This document shows positions 18,883 through 27,376 of a stretch of DNA of 64,000 nt, in pieces. The stretch spans positions 310,001 through 374,000 of the forward strand of contig OX638294.1 of the NCBI GenBank assembly GCA_951812325.1, given 5' to 3'. The notes below the pieces were generated by a model. It was given only the letters and a program-made list of their open reading frames with translations, searched no databases and was not told the origin of the DNA. This DNA is from an uncultured Thermoanaerobaculia bacterium (GTDB lineage: Bacteria > Acidobacteriota > Thermoanaerobaculia > Multivoradales > Multivoraceae). Each line of letters opens with the position of its first letter. Position 1 is the stretch's first letter. The position numbers were made by a program, and so were the translations under genes.

Positions 18883-20004
18883 ATGACCGCGATATCACCC
18901 CATAACGGCCCGGTTGCCGTCACCGGCGTCTCCGGGTTCACCGGCGGCCACATGGTGCGCGAACTCGTTCTCCACGGATACGAGGTGCGCGCCTGCCTGC
19001 GCAACGCGGATTCCTGGCGCGGCCGGGACTGCGTGCAGTACCTGAACCGCCTGCCGAACGTCGAGATCGCGGGCGGCTGCGACCTGTTCGTGCCCGGTTC
19101 GTACGACGAGGCGTTCGCCGGGTGTGCGGGCGTGTTCCACGTCGCCGCGGTGCTCGGCAACTCGGCCGACGGCAAGTCCCAGCCGCTGGGCTCGGGGAAC
19201 GTCTCGACGGACGTCTACGAAGGCGGCATGGCCGGCACGCGGAACGTGATCGACTCGGTGAACCGGAGCGGCAGCGTGAAGCGCGTCGTCTACACGAGCT
19301 CGCTGGCGGCGATCTCGGGCCTGGCGCCGCCGCCGATGCTTCCAGGCTTCGCGTGGACGGAGACGCACTGGGCGCCCGACCACTTCGAGCCGGAGGCCTG
19401 GCAGCATCCGCGGCAAGCGTACGCCCGCAGCAAGGTGGACACGGAGCGGCTCCTCAACCAGTCGGCGGACGCAAGCGACGGTCGCTGGGACGTGGTCACG
19501 ATGAACCCGGCGATGATCTGCGGCCCGGTCCTGTTCAAGGCCCAGGTCGGCCAGTGGATCGAGCAGATCGGCCGGCTGGCCGCGGGGCTCGACGTGACTT
19601 GGCCGACGCCCTACGACATGTACTACAACATCATCGACGTCCGCGACCTGGTGAAGGCCGAGCGGCTGGCGGCGGAGTCGGACGTCGACCACCGGGCCAC
19701 GAACGGCGGCAGCCGGTACCTCCTGCACGGCAGCGGCGGCCGTTCCGCGCTGCGGCTGAGCACTGAAGTTGCCGGCATCATCCGGGAGGGCTTCCCCTCC
19801 TTCGTCGTCGGCGGGGCGGCGGCGCCCGATGGCGGACCGCCGCGACCCGCGGCGATCAACCACAGCCGGAAGGCGATGTCCCTGCTGGGCGCCACGTTCC
19901 GGCCGGTCGAGGACACGATCCGGGACGTGGTGGAGACCTCGGTGGAGTTGGGCATCATCGAACCCCGGTTGAGGCCCGAACCCGAACCCCCACACACTCC
20001 CTGA
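18883..20004 (+). CDS. NAD(P)-dependent epimerase/dehydratase (extended SDR, aldehyde or dihydroflavonol reductase-like)
   Basis: This is a 373-residue extended short-chain dehydrogenase. The cofactor loop TGVSGFTGG near residue 12 and the catalytic YARSK near residue 185 (Tyr and Lys three residues apart) are present, with the upstream YTSSLAAIS strand carrying the catalytic Ser. The substrate half (MNPAMICGP, then YNIIDVRDLVKA) resembles the dihydroflavonol-reductase/aldehyde-reductase branch. It starts at ATG 18883 after GAGGAGGA. Substrate unknown. It lies upstream of the PQQ-type proteins and may belong to the same redox pathway, but a 176-base gap separates them. Confidence 0.82.
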   Translation: MTAISPHNGPVAVTGVSGFTGGHMVRELVLHGYEVRACLRNADSWRGRDCVQYLNRLPNVEIAGGCDLFVPGSYDEAFAGCAGVFHVAAVLGNSADGKSQPLGSGNVSTDVYEGGMAGTRNVIDSVNRSGSVKRVVYTSSLAAISGLAPPPMLPGFAWTETHWAPDHFEPEAWQHPRQAYARSKVDTERLLNQSADASDGRWDVVTMNPAMICGPVLFKAQVGQWIEQIGRLAAGLDVTWPTPYDMYYNIIDVRDLVKAERLAAESDVDHRATNGGSRYLLHGSGGRSALRLSTEVAGIIREGFPSFVVGGAAAPDGGPPRPAAINHSRKAMSLLGATFRPVEDTIRDVVETSVELGIIEPRLRPEPEPPHTP

Positions 20005-20180
20005 ATTGGATCGCTGGAACGTATCCGGCGGTTGGAAGGACGCGCTAATGCCAAGACCAGGCAAGCGCATGAATGAATGGCGCAGAAGACGCCAAGAACG
20101 CGGATAGGGGACCTTGCGTCAAACAGTCACTTGTCTGGCTGTTGGCAGGGAAGCCTGACCGCGCGTTCCGGCAGCGGTCA

Positions 20181-21548
20181 ATGAGGACGTTCCTCGCCGG
20201 TCCACTGCTCGCCTTGGCGTGTGGCGGCGCACTCCGCGCCGACGACCCGAATCCGGGCCGCAACCGGGTCGCTGAAGCGAAGAACCTTCCCGTTTCGTGG
20301 GACGTCGCGTCTGGCGACAACGTGTTGTGGTCCGCCGAACTCGGAACGACGACCTACGGCGGCCCGACGATCGCCGACGATCTGGTCGTCGTGGGAACGA
20401 ACAACGAGCGTCCACGGGATCCTGCGGTGACGGGCGATCGAGGCGTGGTGATGGCGTTCGACCGCCATTCCGGCGCCTTCCGCTGGCAGATCACGCACGA
20501 GAAGCTCGAGACGGGCGACGCGAACGACTGGCCGCTGCAGGGCGTCTGCTCGACGCCCTCCTTCGACGGTGAGCGGCTCTACTACGTCTCGAACCGGGGG
20601 GAACTCGTCGCGGCAAACCTCGCCGGCGAGGTCTCCTGGTCCTTCGACATGGTCGGGGAGTGGGGCGTCTTCCCGAAGCACATGGCGGCCTCGACGCCGC
20701 TGGCGGTGGGCGAGCTCGTCTTCGCGTCGACCAGCAACGGGGTCACGGACGACGGCCGGGTCCCGGCGCCGGAGGCGCCGAGTTTCGCGGCGTTCGAGCG
20801 TGCGACCGGCCGGCCGGTGTGGCGAGACAAGAGCCCCGGCGCCGGGCTGATCGACGGCCAGTGGGGGAGCCCGTCCCACGGTCGCGCCGGCGGCAGGCCG
20901 CAGGTCGTCTTCCCGGCCGGCGATGGCTGGCTCTACGCCTTCGAGCCGGTGACGGGACGCGCGCTCTGGCGTTTCGACGGCAACTCGGCGCTCGCCGCCG
21001 GGGAACTGGACCGAGTCGATTCGCGGCACGTCTTCGTGGCCACGCCGGTACTGCACGAGGACACCGTCTACATCGCCGCGGGCCGGGATCCGGAGGCGTC
21101 GCTCAGGGCCGGCGTCCTGTGGGCCGTCGACGCAACCGGCAGCGGCAACGTGACGTCGAGCGGGGTGCGCTGGCGGCTCGAAGACCCGGACTTCGGACGC
21201 GCGATTGCCACCGTGGCGGTGGCCGCCGGCATCGTCTACGCGGCGGATCTGAACGGCTTCCTGTTCGCGCTCGACGCGCAGAGCGGCGAGAAGCTCTGGG
21301 TCCACGATGCCCTGGCGCCGTTCTGGAGCTCGCCCCTGGTCGCGGACGGCAAGGTCTACGCTGCCGACACGGAGGGCGATGTCACGGTGCTGCGGGAGGG
21401 GCCGACGCTCGAGATCCTGGCGGCGAACGTGATGCCGCGAGGGGTGTACACTTCGCCGTCCACGGATGGCTCGGTCGTCTACTTGGCGACCAGCGAAACA
21501 CTCTACGCGCTGGTCGCCCGAAGCTCGGGCGGCGGCACGGACGGTTGA
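20181..21548 (+). CDS. Exported PQQ-binding-like beta-propeller protein (1 of 3)
   Basis: This is a 455-residue protein with an N-terminal signal (MRTFLAGPLLALACGGALRA), which favours ATG 20181 over the in-frame upstream start. Repeated blades carry the LYAFEPVTGRALWRFD pattern of quinoprotein-like propellers. The order of segments (NPGRNRVAEAKNLPVSWDV, then GVCSTPSFDGERLYYVSNRGE) is the same as in the next gene, so the two are tandem paralogues. It is probably periplasmic. I do not see the residues that define a true PQQ alcohol dehydrogenase and would call it only propeller-type. The next gene follows after 20 bases. Confidence 0.82.
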   Translation: MRTFLAGPLLALACGGALRADDPNPGRNRVAEAKNLPVSWDVASGDNVLWSAELGTTTYGGPTIADDLVVVGTNNERPRDPAVTGDRGVVMAFDRHSGAFRWQITHEKLETGDANDWPLQGVCSTPSFDGERLYYVSNRGELVAANLAGEVSWSFDMVGEWGVFPKHMAASTPLAVGELVFASTSNGVTDDGRVPAPEAPSFAAFERATGRPVWRDKSPGAGLIDGQWGSPSHGRAGGRPQVVFPAGDGWLYAFEPVTGRALWRFDGNSALAAGELDRVDSRHVFVATPVLHEDTVYIAAGRDPEASLRAGVLWAVDATGSGNVTSSGVRWRLEDPDFGRAIATVAVAAGIVYAADLNGFLFALDAQSGEKLWVHDALAPFWSSPLVADGKVYAADTEGDVTVLREGPTLEILAANVMPRGVYTSPSTDGSVVYLATSETLYALVARSSGGGTDG

Positions 21549-21568
21549 CAGCCCAGGGACCCCGACCC

Positions 21569-23008
21569 ATGAAGACTCAATCCTCCCTGTACCTTCCCTT
21601 CCTCCTGGCCGCGGTTCTCGTCGCCGGCCCGGTTGCGTTCGCGAACGAACCGCCGGCGATGTTCGGCGGTACACCGGGCCGCAACATGGTGTCCGACGCC
21701 ACCGACCTGCCGACCACGTGGGACGTCAAGAGCGGCGAGAACATCATCTGGCAGGCCAAGGTCGGTTCGCAGACCTACGCGGGCCCCGTCGTGCATGGCG
21801 GCCGGGTGTACGCCGGCACGAACAACGAGGGGCTTCGCCGGCCCGGCATCGAGGGCGACAAGGGCGTCGTGATCGCCCTGGACAAGGAGACGGGCCAGCT
21901 TCTCTGGCAGGCCACGCACGACAAGCTCGGCGCCGGCCGGGTCAACGATTGGCCGCTTCAGGGCGTCTGCTCGACCCCCTTCGTCGACGACGAGCGCGTC
22001 TATTACGTCTCGAACCGCGCGACCGTCGTCGCGGTGGACGTCGACGGCTTCCGGGACGGCACGAATGACGGCATGACGGACGAGCAGTACAAGGAGGAAC
22101 TCGACGCCGACATCGTGTGGGAGTACGACATGATCGCGGAGCTCGACGTGTTCCCGCACAACCTGGCCGCGGGGTCGCCGCTTGTCGTCGGCGACCTCCT
22201 GTTCACGGTCACCGGGGCCGGGGTCGACGAGGGACACATCAATCTTCCCTCGCCCGCGTCGCCTGCCTTCATCGCGCTCGACAAGAACACGGGCGAGCTG
22301 GTCTGGGAGAGCATCGACAGCGCCGATGCGGTCCTGCACGGCTCCTGGTCGAACCCCGCGTACGGTGTCGTCGACGGCCAGCCGCAGATCGCCTTTCCGG
22401 GCGGCGACGGCTGGCTCTACACCTACGAACCGGCCACGGGCAACCTGCTGTGGAAGTTCGACCTGAATCCGAAGGACTCGATCTGGGAACTCGGCGGCGC
22501 CGGCACCCGCAACAACATCATTTCGACCCCGGTCTTCTACAACAACCGCTTCTACCTCGGGGTCGGTCAGGATCCCGAGCACGGCGAGGGTCCGGGTCAC
22601 TTCTACGCCATGGATGCCAACGTCGAAGGTGACGCGACGGACAGTGCGGCCTTCTGGCACTTCGGGGGCGAGGAGTTCAACCGCACGATCTCGACCGCGG
22701 CGATCGCCGACGGCCTGCTCTACATTCCCGACCTGAGCGGTTTCCTCTACGTGCTGGACGTCGAGACCGGCGAGCACCTCTGGACCCACGACACGTTCGC
22801 CGCGGTCTGGGGTTCGGCGTTCGTGGCGGACGGCAAGGTCTACCTGGGCGACGAGGACGGGGACATCGTCGTGCTCGAGGCGGGTCGTGAAGAGAAGGTC
22901 ATCGCGGAACAGAACATGGGCTCCGCGGTCTACACGACGCCGGTAGCCGAGGACGGCCGGATCTACGTCGCCACCCGTTCCGACGTGTTCGCGATCGGGT
23001 CGAAGTAG
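21569..23008 (+). CDS. Exported PQQ-binding-like beta-propeller protein (2 of 3)
   Basis: This is a 479-residue paralogue of the preceding protein. ATG 21569 begins a signal peptide (MKTQSSLYLPFLLAAVLVAG, cleaved near AFA). Blades such as LYTYEPATGNLLWKFD and LYVLDVETGEHLWTHD repeat along the chain. It differs from its neighbour by an inserted acidic loop (DGTNDGMTDEQYKEELDADI) near residue 165. The two genes are 20 bases apart and probably co-transcribed. Such propellers serve as periplasmic quinoproteins or as assembly platforms. The role here is unknown. Confidence 0.82.
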   Translation: MKTQSSLYLPFLLAAVLVAGPVAFANEPPAMFGGTPGRNMVSDATDLPTTWDVKSGENIIWQAKVGSQTYAGPVVHGGRVYAGTNNEGLRRPGIEGDKGVVIALDKETGQLLWQATHDKLGAGRVNDWPLQGVCSTPFVDDERVYYVSNRATVVAVDVDGFRDGTNDGMTDEQYKEELDADIVWEYDMIAELDVFPHNLAAGSPLVVGDLLFTVTGAGVDEGHINLPSPASPAFIALDKNTGELVWESIDSADAVLHGSWSNPAYGVVDGQPQIAFPGGDGWLYTYEPATGNLLWKFDLNPKDSIWELGGAGTRNNIISTPVFYNNRFYLGVGQDPEHGEGPGHFYAMDANVEGDATDSAAFWHFGGEEFNRTISTAAIADGLLYIPDLSGFLYVLDVETGEHLWTHDTFAAVWGSAFVADGKVYLGDEDGDIVVLEAGREEKVIAEQNMGSAVYTTPVAEDGRIYVATRSDVFAIGSK

Positions 23009-23070
23009 GGGCATCGCGCACTCCGGAGCGGACGGTCACGCGACCCCGATCGACCAGCCGCTCCAGACCC

Positions 23071-24483
23071 GTGGCAATCAGACGAGGCCAGCGACCGCTC
23101 GAAGCGGCGGGTTCCTGGAGCATCGACACCACGCCGGGGCGTGTGCTCTACGGCGCCGGGGTGATCGATCTGGTGGGCGAGGTCGTGCGGGAGCTCGGCG
23201 GCCGCAGGGTCCTCGTGGTGACCGATCCGGGTGTGGCCGCGGCGGGCCATGTGCACCGGGCGTCCGTTTCGCTGCGCGCGGCAGGTCTCGACATCAGGGT
23301 TTTCCACGGCGTGGGAGAGAACCCGGGGGAGCGCCACGTGGCGGCGGCTGCGGCCGCGGCACGCGGCCACGACGCGGACTTCCTGATCGGTCTCGGCGGC
23401 GGTTCGGCGATGGACTGTGCCAAGGGCGGGAACTTCATCTTGACCAACGGCGGTCGCATGGAGGACTACTGGGGCTTCGGGAAGGCATCCAGGCCAATGC
23501 TCCCGTCGGTCGGCGTGCCCTGCACCGCGGGCACCGGCAGTGAGGCGCAGTCCTTTGCCGTGATTTCTCGCGAGGACGACCACCGCAAGATGGCCTGCGG
23601 CGATCCGAAGGCGCGGTTCACCGCCACGCTGCTCGACCCGGAGCTGGTGCGCACGGCCCCCCCCGAGGTCATGGCCGCCACCGGTCTCGACGCGCTCTCG
23701 CACGCTTTGGAGAGCTTCGTTGCGACCGCGGCCAATCCGTACTCGCGGATGTTCGCGTCGGAGAGCTTCGCACGCCTGCTGCGGGGGTTCGATGTCGTGG
23801 CGGAGGCGCAGGGGGAGAACGGTCCGAGCCCGGCGAGCAAGCGTCTTGCCGCCGCCCGCAACGAACCGGGAAACGAGGCGCGGCGGGAGGAGCTTCGGCG
23901 CCCGGCGAGCGAACGTCCTGCTGCTGCGGACGACGAACCGGGGACCGGGGACCAGCGGGTGAACGGTCGCGGGCCGGGGAGCGGAAGTGCGCGGGGTCCT
24001 GTTCTGCGGCGCGAGTTCGTAGGGCGCGCCGCGGAGGACGAAGTGACCGAGCTGTGGGGCGAGATGCTTCTCGGCGCCCACTTCGCCGGCGCGGCGATCG
24101 AGGCGTCCATGCTGGGCGCCGCCCATGGACTGGCGAACCCGCTGACGGCGCGCTACGACATCACCCACGGCGTCGCGGTGGCCGTCATGCTGGATCACGT
24201 CCTGCGTTTCAACGATGGCGACCCGGACGTCCGGTACGAAGGTCTGGCGCGGCTCGCTTTCGGCGACGCTGCGGCCAACGGTCTGGCAGGCGAGCGACTC
24301 GCCGAGCTGTGGGTGGGCCTCAGGCAACGGGCGCGCGTCGCCGGCAGACTGCGGGATCTCGGAGTGCGCGAGGCGGATCTCGACCTGCTCTCGGGGCAGG
24401 CGGCCGAGCAGTGGACGTCGCAGTTCAATCCGCGGCCAGCAGCCTCCTCCGATATGCTCGCGCTCTACCGGGCGGCGTTCTGA
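23071..24483 (+). CDS. Iron-containing alcohol dehydrogenase with a ~75-residue insertion
   Basis: This is a 470-residue protein, whereas the family is usually 380-390. GLGGGSAMDCAKG binds the cofactor. Metal ligands are expected in GLDALSHALES (Asp, His), AAHGLANPL (His) and DITHGVAVAVML (His). All are present, so it is likely active on an alcohol, aldehyde or lactaldehyde-type substrate. Between RLLRGFDVV and LWGEMLLGAHFAGAAI lies an extra low-complexity segment (about 23806-24030) with two related pieces, PASKRLAAARNEPGN and PASERPAAADDEPGT. The start is GTG 23071. It sits between PQQ-type propeller genes, consistent with a shared alcohol-oxidation role. Confidence 0.85.
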   Translation: MAIRRGQRPLEAAGSWSIDTTPGRVLYGAGVIDLVGEVVRELGGRRVLVVTDPGVAAAGHVHRASVSLRAAGLDIRVFHGVGENPGERHVAAAAAAARGHDADFLIGLGGGSAMDCAKGGNFILTNGGRMEDYWGFGKASRPMLPSVGVPCTAGTGSEAQSFAVISREDDHRKMACGDPKARFTATLLDPELVRTAPPEVMAATGLDALSHALESFVATAANPYSRMFASESFARLLRGFDVVAEAQGENGPSPASKRLAAARNEPGNEARREELRRPASERPAAADDEPGTGDQRVNGRGPGSGSARGPVLRREFVGRAAEDEVTELWGEMLLGAHFAGAAIEASMLGAAHGLANPLTARYDITHGVAVAVMLDHVLRFNDGDPDVRYEGLARLAFGDAAANGLAGERLAELWVGLRQRARVAGRLRDLGVREADLDLLSGQAAEQWTSQFNPRPAASSDMLALYRAAF

Positions 24484-24546
24484 GGCCGGAAGGACGTTTC
24501 GACCTTCCTCGAGCCTCACGACAGGCCGCCGCCAGTGGAGCCGGTC

Positions 24547-25773
24547 ATGCCGCGAACTCGAGATTCACGATATTCACGAAACAGGGTCGTCAGCGCGGGG
24601 CCTTCTGACCGCCGGACGCCCGGTCCGGCCGTTCTGGCTGCCGCGCTTGGCCTCGCTGTTCTGTCCGGCGCGACCGTGGCGGCGGGGAACGGCGAGGATC
24701 AGGAGTCGGCCACACCGGGGTCGTTGTTCCAGCCGTCCGCCAATGCCTGGCCGGTGTTCCGCGGCAACCTGCTGGGCACGGGCGTGGCCGCGACGACGCT
24801 GCCGGACGAGCCGAAGCTGCTCTGGACGTTCGACACGGGCAGCGAGATCGAGAGCACGGCCGCGATCGTCGGCGGGGTCGTCTTCTTCGGTGACTACGAG
24901 GGCCGGGTCTACGCCGTGACCCTTGAAGAAGGAAAGGAACTCTGGCGATTCGACGCGGGAACGCCGATCAAGGCGCCCCTCTCGGTCTTCGACGGCGTGG
25001 TCTACATCGGCGACGAGTACGGTCTCATCCACGCGCTGGACGCCGGGAGCGGCGAGGAGAAGTGGCAGTTCGAGACCCTGGGAGAGATCTACGCCGGCGT
25101 CTCGCTGCACGGCGACCGGCTGCTTGTCGGCTCCTACGACAACTCGCTCTACTGCCTTGATCGCAAGAGCGGCGAGAAGCTGTGGCAGGTGGAGACGGAA
25201 GGCTACGTGCACGGCACGCCGGCAGTCGCCGACGGGCTGACCACGGTGTCCGGTTGCGACGGCTTCATGTGGCTGATCGACATCGAAACCGGCGAGACGA
25301 TTCACAAGATCAACCTGCGGGGGCAGGCGGCCTCGAGCCCGGCCGTGATCGGCGAGATGGCCTACGTCGCCACCTACGAGAACGAGGTGCTGGGAATCGA
25401 CCTTCAGCGGCGTGAGGTGGCCTGGGCGTACGAGCACGAAGTGCGCAAGTTTCCCTTCTACGCGTCGGCCGCCGCGGACGACGAGATCGTCGTGATCGGG
25501 GGACGGGACAAGATCGTCCATGCCCTGGATCCCCGGACCGGCGAACGGAAATGGGAGTGGAACAGCGGCGCCCGGCTCGACTCCTCCCCGGTCATCGTCG
25601 GCGACCGCGTGTTCCTGGGCTCGAAGCGGGGGCCCGTCCTCGCCCTTGACAAGGCGACCGGGGAACCCGTGTGGGAGTTCGACACCGGTTCGGCAATCAT
25701 GGCTTCGCCGGCCGTGGCGTCGGAACGGCTGGTGATCGGCAGCCTCGACGGCATCCTGTACTGCTTCGGCTAA
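24547..25773 (+). CDS. Exported PQQ-binding-like beta-propeller protein (3 of 3)
   Basis: This is a 408-residue protein. ATG 24547 gives MPRTRDSRYSRNR and then a hydrophobic stretch (AVLAAALGLAVLSGATVAAG) acting as signal peptide or anchor. It has about seven regular blades with IVGGVVFFGDYEGRVYAV, LHALDAGSGEEKWQF and LYCLDRKSGEKLWQV patterns. It is more regular and BamB-like than the two preceding propellers and less similar to them than they are to each other. It is probably periplasmic and bound to the membrane. Function not assignable beyond the fold. Confidence 0.82.
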   Translation: MPRTRDSRYSRNRVVSAGPSDRRTPGPAVLAAALGLAVLSGATVAAGNGEDQESATPGSLFQPSANAWPVFRGNLLGTGVAATTLPDEPKLLWTFDTGSEIESTAAIVGGVVFFGDYEGRVYAVTLEEGKELWRFDAGTPIKAPLSVFDGVVYIGDEYGLIHALDAGSGEEKWQFETLGEIYAGVSLHGDRLLVGSYDNSLYCLDRKSGEKLWQVETEGYVHGTPAVADGLTTVSGCDGFMWLIDIETGETIHKINLRGQAASSPAVIGEMAYVATYENEVLGIDLQRREVAWAYEHEVRKFPFYASAAADDEIVVIGGRDKIVHALDPRTGERKWEWNSGARLDSSPVIVGDRVFLGSKRGPVLALDKATGEPVWEFDTGSAIMASPAVASERLVIGSLDGILYCFG

Positions 25774-25826
25774 CGGTGGTGGCTCAATCAGGTACCGGAC
25801 GAGGCGGGAAAGGAGGGACCAGGTCG

Positions 25827-26372
25827 TTGACCAAGAGCGATATGCCGACCTTGGCGGAGTTTGCGGACACCGGGACTCTCGATCCGTGGCAGTTGTCGGA
25901 TCCGGAGCTCTCGTATCATGCCTCCCTTGTGGCAGTGGGCAGAAGTGCAAGTTCCATCGGTTTCCACTTTGCCCAGGCCTTGCCGACGGGTCGCATCATC
26001 AGTGGCGTATCGATCATGCTGCCGAGAACCTATGAGGCGGACTTCGTGCAGTCGCTGGATGCGATTCGAGAGAGGCTGGCCCGGGCGTCTGAACAGGGTC
26101 TTCTGGAGACGCTGGAGCCCCTGAACCTGGCACTGCTGGACGACCTCAACGCCGACAGCTACACATGCAAGTCGGCGGACTTCTGCAGGGCCACCACCAA
26201 CGACCATGCCTCGGTGCTCGATTTCTTCTGGCTGCCGCATGTATCCGAAGCCATGATTCGGGCGCGACCGCAGGATAGGCTCAAGGTCGCCGGCGTTCTG
26301 AGGGTGGTCCTTGATGCATCCGCCTTCAGAGGATTGATCGAGGACCTGCGGGGTCTGGACGAGGACGAGTGA
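25827..26372 (+). CDS. Hypothetical protein, first gene of a coupled unknown trio
   Basis: This is a 181-residue protein I do not recognise. TTG 25827 is chosen because AGGAGG lies ten bases upstream. The next in-frame ATG (25842) is too far from it. The sequence is soluble-looking, with no signal peptide or membrane helix (LAEFADTGTLDPWQLSD, then FVQSLDAIRERLARASE, then LVVLDASAFRGL-like end). Its stop overlaps the next start by one base (TGATG). The conserved-looking hydrophobic core suggests a real protein. The coupling implies that the trio works together. Confidence 0.6.
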   Translation: MTKSDMPTLAEFADTGTLDPWQLSDPELSYHASLVAVGRSASSIGFHFAQALPTGRIISGVSIMLPRTYEADFVQSLDAIRERLARASEQGLLETLEPLNLALLDDLNADSYTCKSADFCRATTNDHASVLDFFWLPHVSEAMIRARPQDRLKVAGVLRVVLDASAFRGLIEDLRGLDEDE

Positions 26373-26908
26373 TGTACGACGGACCATTGCGCGAACCTGG
26401 TTTCATGGAGCATGAAGCGGTTGCAGGTGGGCTGCGAAAGGGAACCCGGAGTCGCCCACTCCGTTCGCTGGCAGTAGCCAGCACGGTGGCGATGGCACTG
26501 GGAGCTGTCGATGCCAGGATGAGTGTTTCCGCCGGGGAAGTGCGCGTCACGGGACAGACCGTCGGTTCGGTCAGCCCGGCAGTTGGTCAGTGGTTACGGC
26601 ATGTCGAGGAAATCAGTCGGGTGGCGAACGACGCGGTGGTTACGGGCCTCAGGGTGCTGGGACGGGAAACCGTGGTTGCTCTTGGGATCCCTCCCCAGGG
26701 CGCGTTGACCGAAGAGGGCTCGTACCAGTTGGTCTGGGATCATGGTCGGCATCACCTGCTTGCAGAGGTGTTTCCTGGCGGCCACTACGACTGGTTCTAC
26801 CGAGATCGGGAAACCGGTCGTCTGGCGGGTGCAGAAGGGTTGCCGTTTGACGAAACGACAAAGCTGCGCCGGCGCCTGGAGCGCAACCTGCGCTCCAGGG
26901 AGGCCTAG
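26372..26908 (+). CDS. Hypothetical exported or membrane-anchored protein of the unknown trio
   Basis: This is a 178-residue protein with start ATG 26372 overlapping the previous stop. A hydrophobic stretch near residues 30-46 (SLAVASTVAMALGAVDA) could be a signal or anchor. The C-terminal part, with LVWDHGRHHLLAEVFPGG and YDWFYRDRETG, looks like a compact beta domain rich in aromatic residues. I do not recognise the family. It is followed after six bases by the third gene, so translation of all three is probably linked. Confidence 0.55.
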   Translation: MYDGPLREPGFMEHEAVAGGLRKGTRSRPLRSLAVASTVAMALGAVDARMSVSAGEVRVTGQTVGSVSPAVGQWLRHVEEISRVANDAVVTGLRVLGRETVVALGIPPQGALTEEGSYQLVWDHGRHHLLAEVFPGGHYDWFYRDRETGRLAGAEGLPFDETTKLRRRLERNLRSREA

Positions 26909-26914
26909 CCGGGC

Positions 26915-27370
26915 TTGGCCGATGCCGAAGAGTTGGCGGAGGGTCATGTACTCCGCCTGGGCGGTGCCTCGGGGAGGTTCTCGGTTGGGGAGCCAAGGGC
27001 AATACCTGCCGACTTTCGCCTGAGTTCCGCGGACAGGAACGTGGCTGAAGATGGGGAAGCTTCGCTTACGGTTTGGGATCGGGAGCGAACGACGCCGGCC
27101 CAGGCCAGGAACCTGGTCAGCCGCGGTCCGCTACGTGCGGTCTATTCCCTCGAAGTTGGCGAAGTGCGACAACTGAGCTATCCAAATGGCCCGGGGCTAC
27201 GGATTCTGAGAGACCTGGAGGCGGTCGCCGACGTCCTCGATACGCCTGGAGCCCACGGCCACTGCGGTATCGTCGGACTGCTTCGGCCCAGGGGCGTTCC
27301 CAAGATGCAAGCACGGGCGTTGGAGAGTCAGTTGGCGGACCCGGCGGTCCTGGTATCTGCCAGGGGCTGA
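26915..27370 (+). CDS. Hypothetical protein, third gene of the unknown trio
   Basis: This is a 151-residue protein from TTG 26915 to 27370 with no recognised domain, signal or membrane helix. It ends six bases before the ATG of the radical SAM gene, so it may be read through into that gene. Features are TVWDRERTTPAQARNLVSR and a C-terminal LLRPRGVPKMQARALESQL. The start is uncertain because no strong ribosome site precedes the TTG. Confidence 0.5.
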   Translation: MADAEELAEGHVLRLGGASGRFSVGEPRAIPADFRLSSADRNVAEDGEASLTVWDRERTTPAQARNLVSRGPLRAVYSLEVGEVRQLSYPNGPGLRILRDLEAVADVLDTPGAHGHCGIVGLLRPRGVPKMQARALESQLADPAVLVSARG

Positions 27371-27376
27371 GGATCG

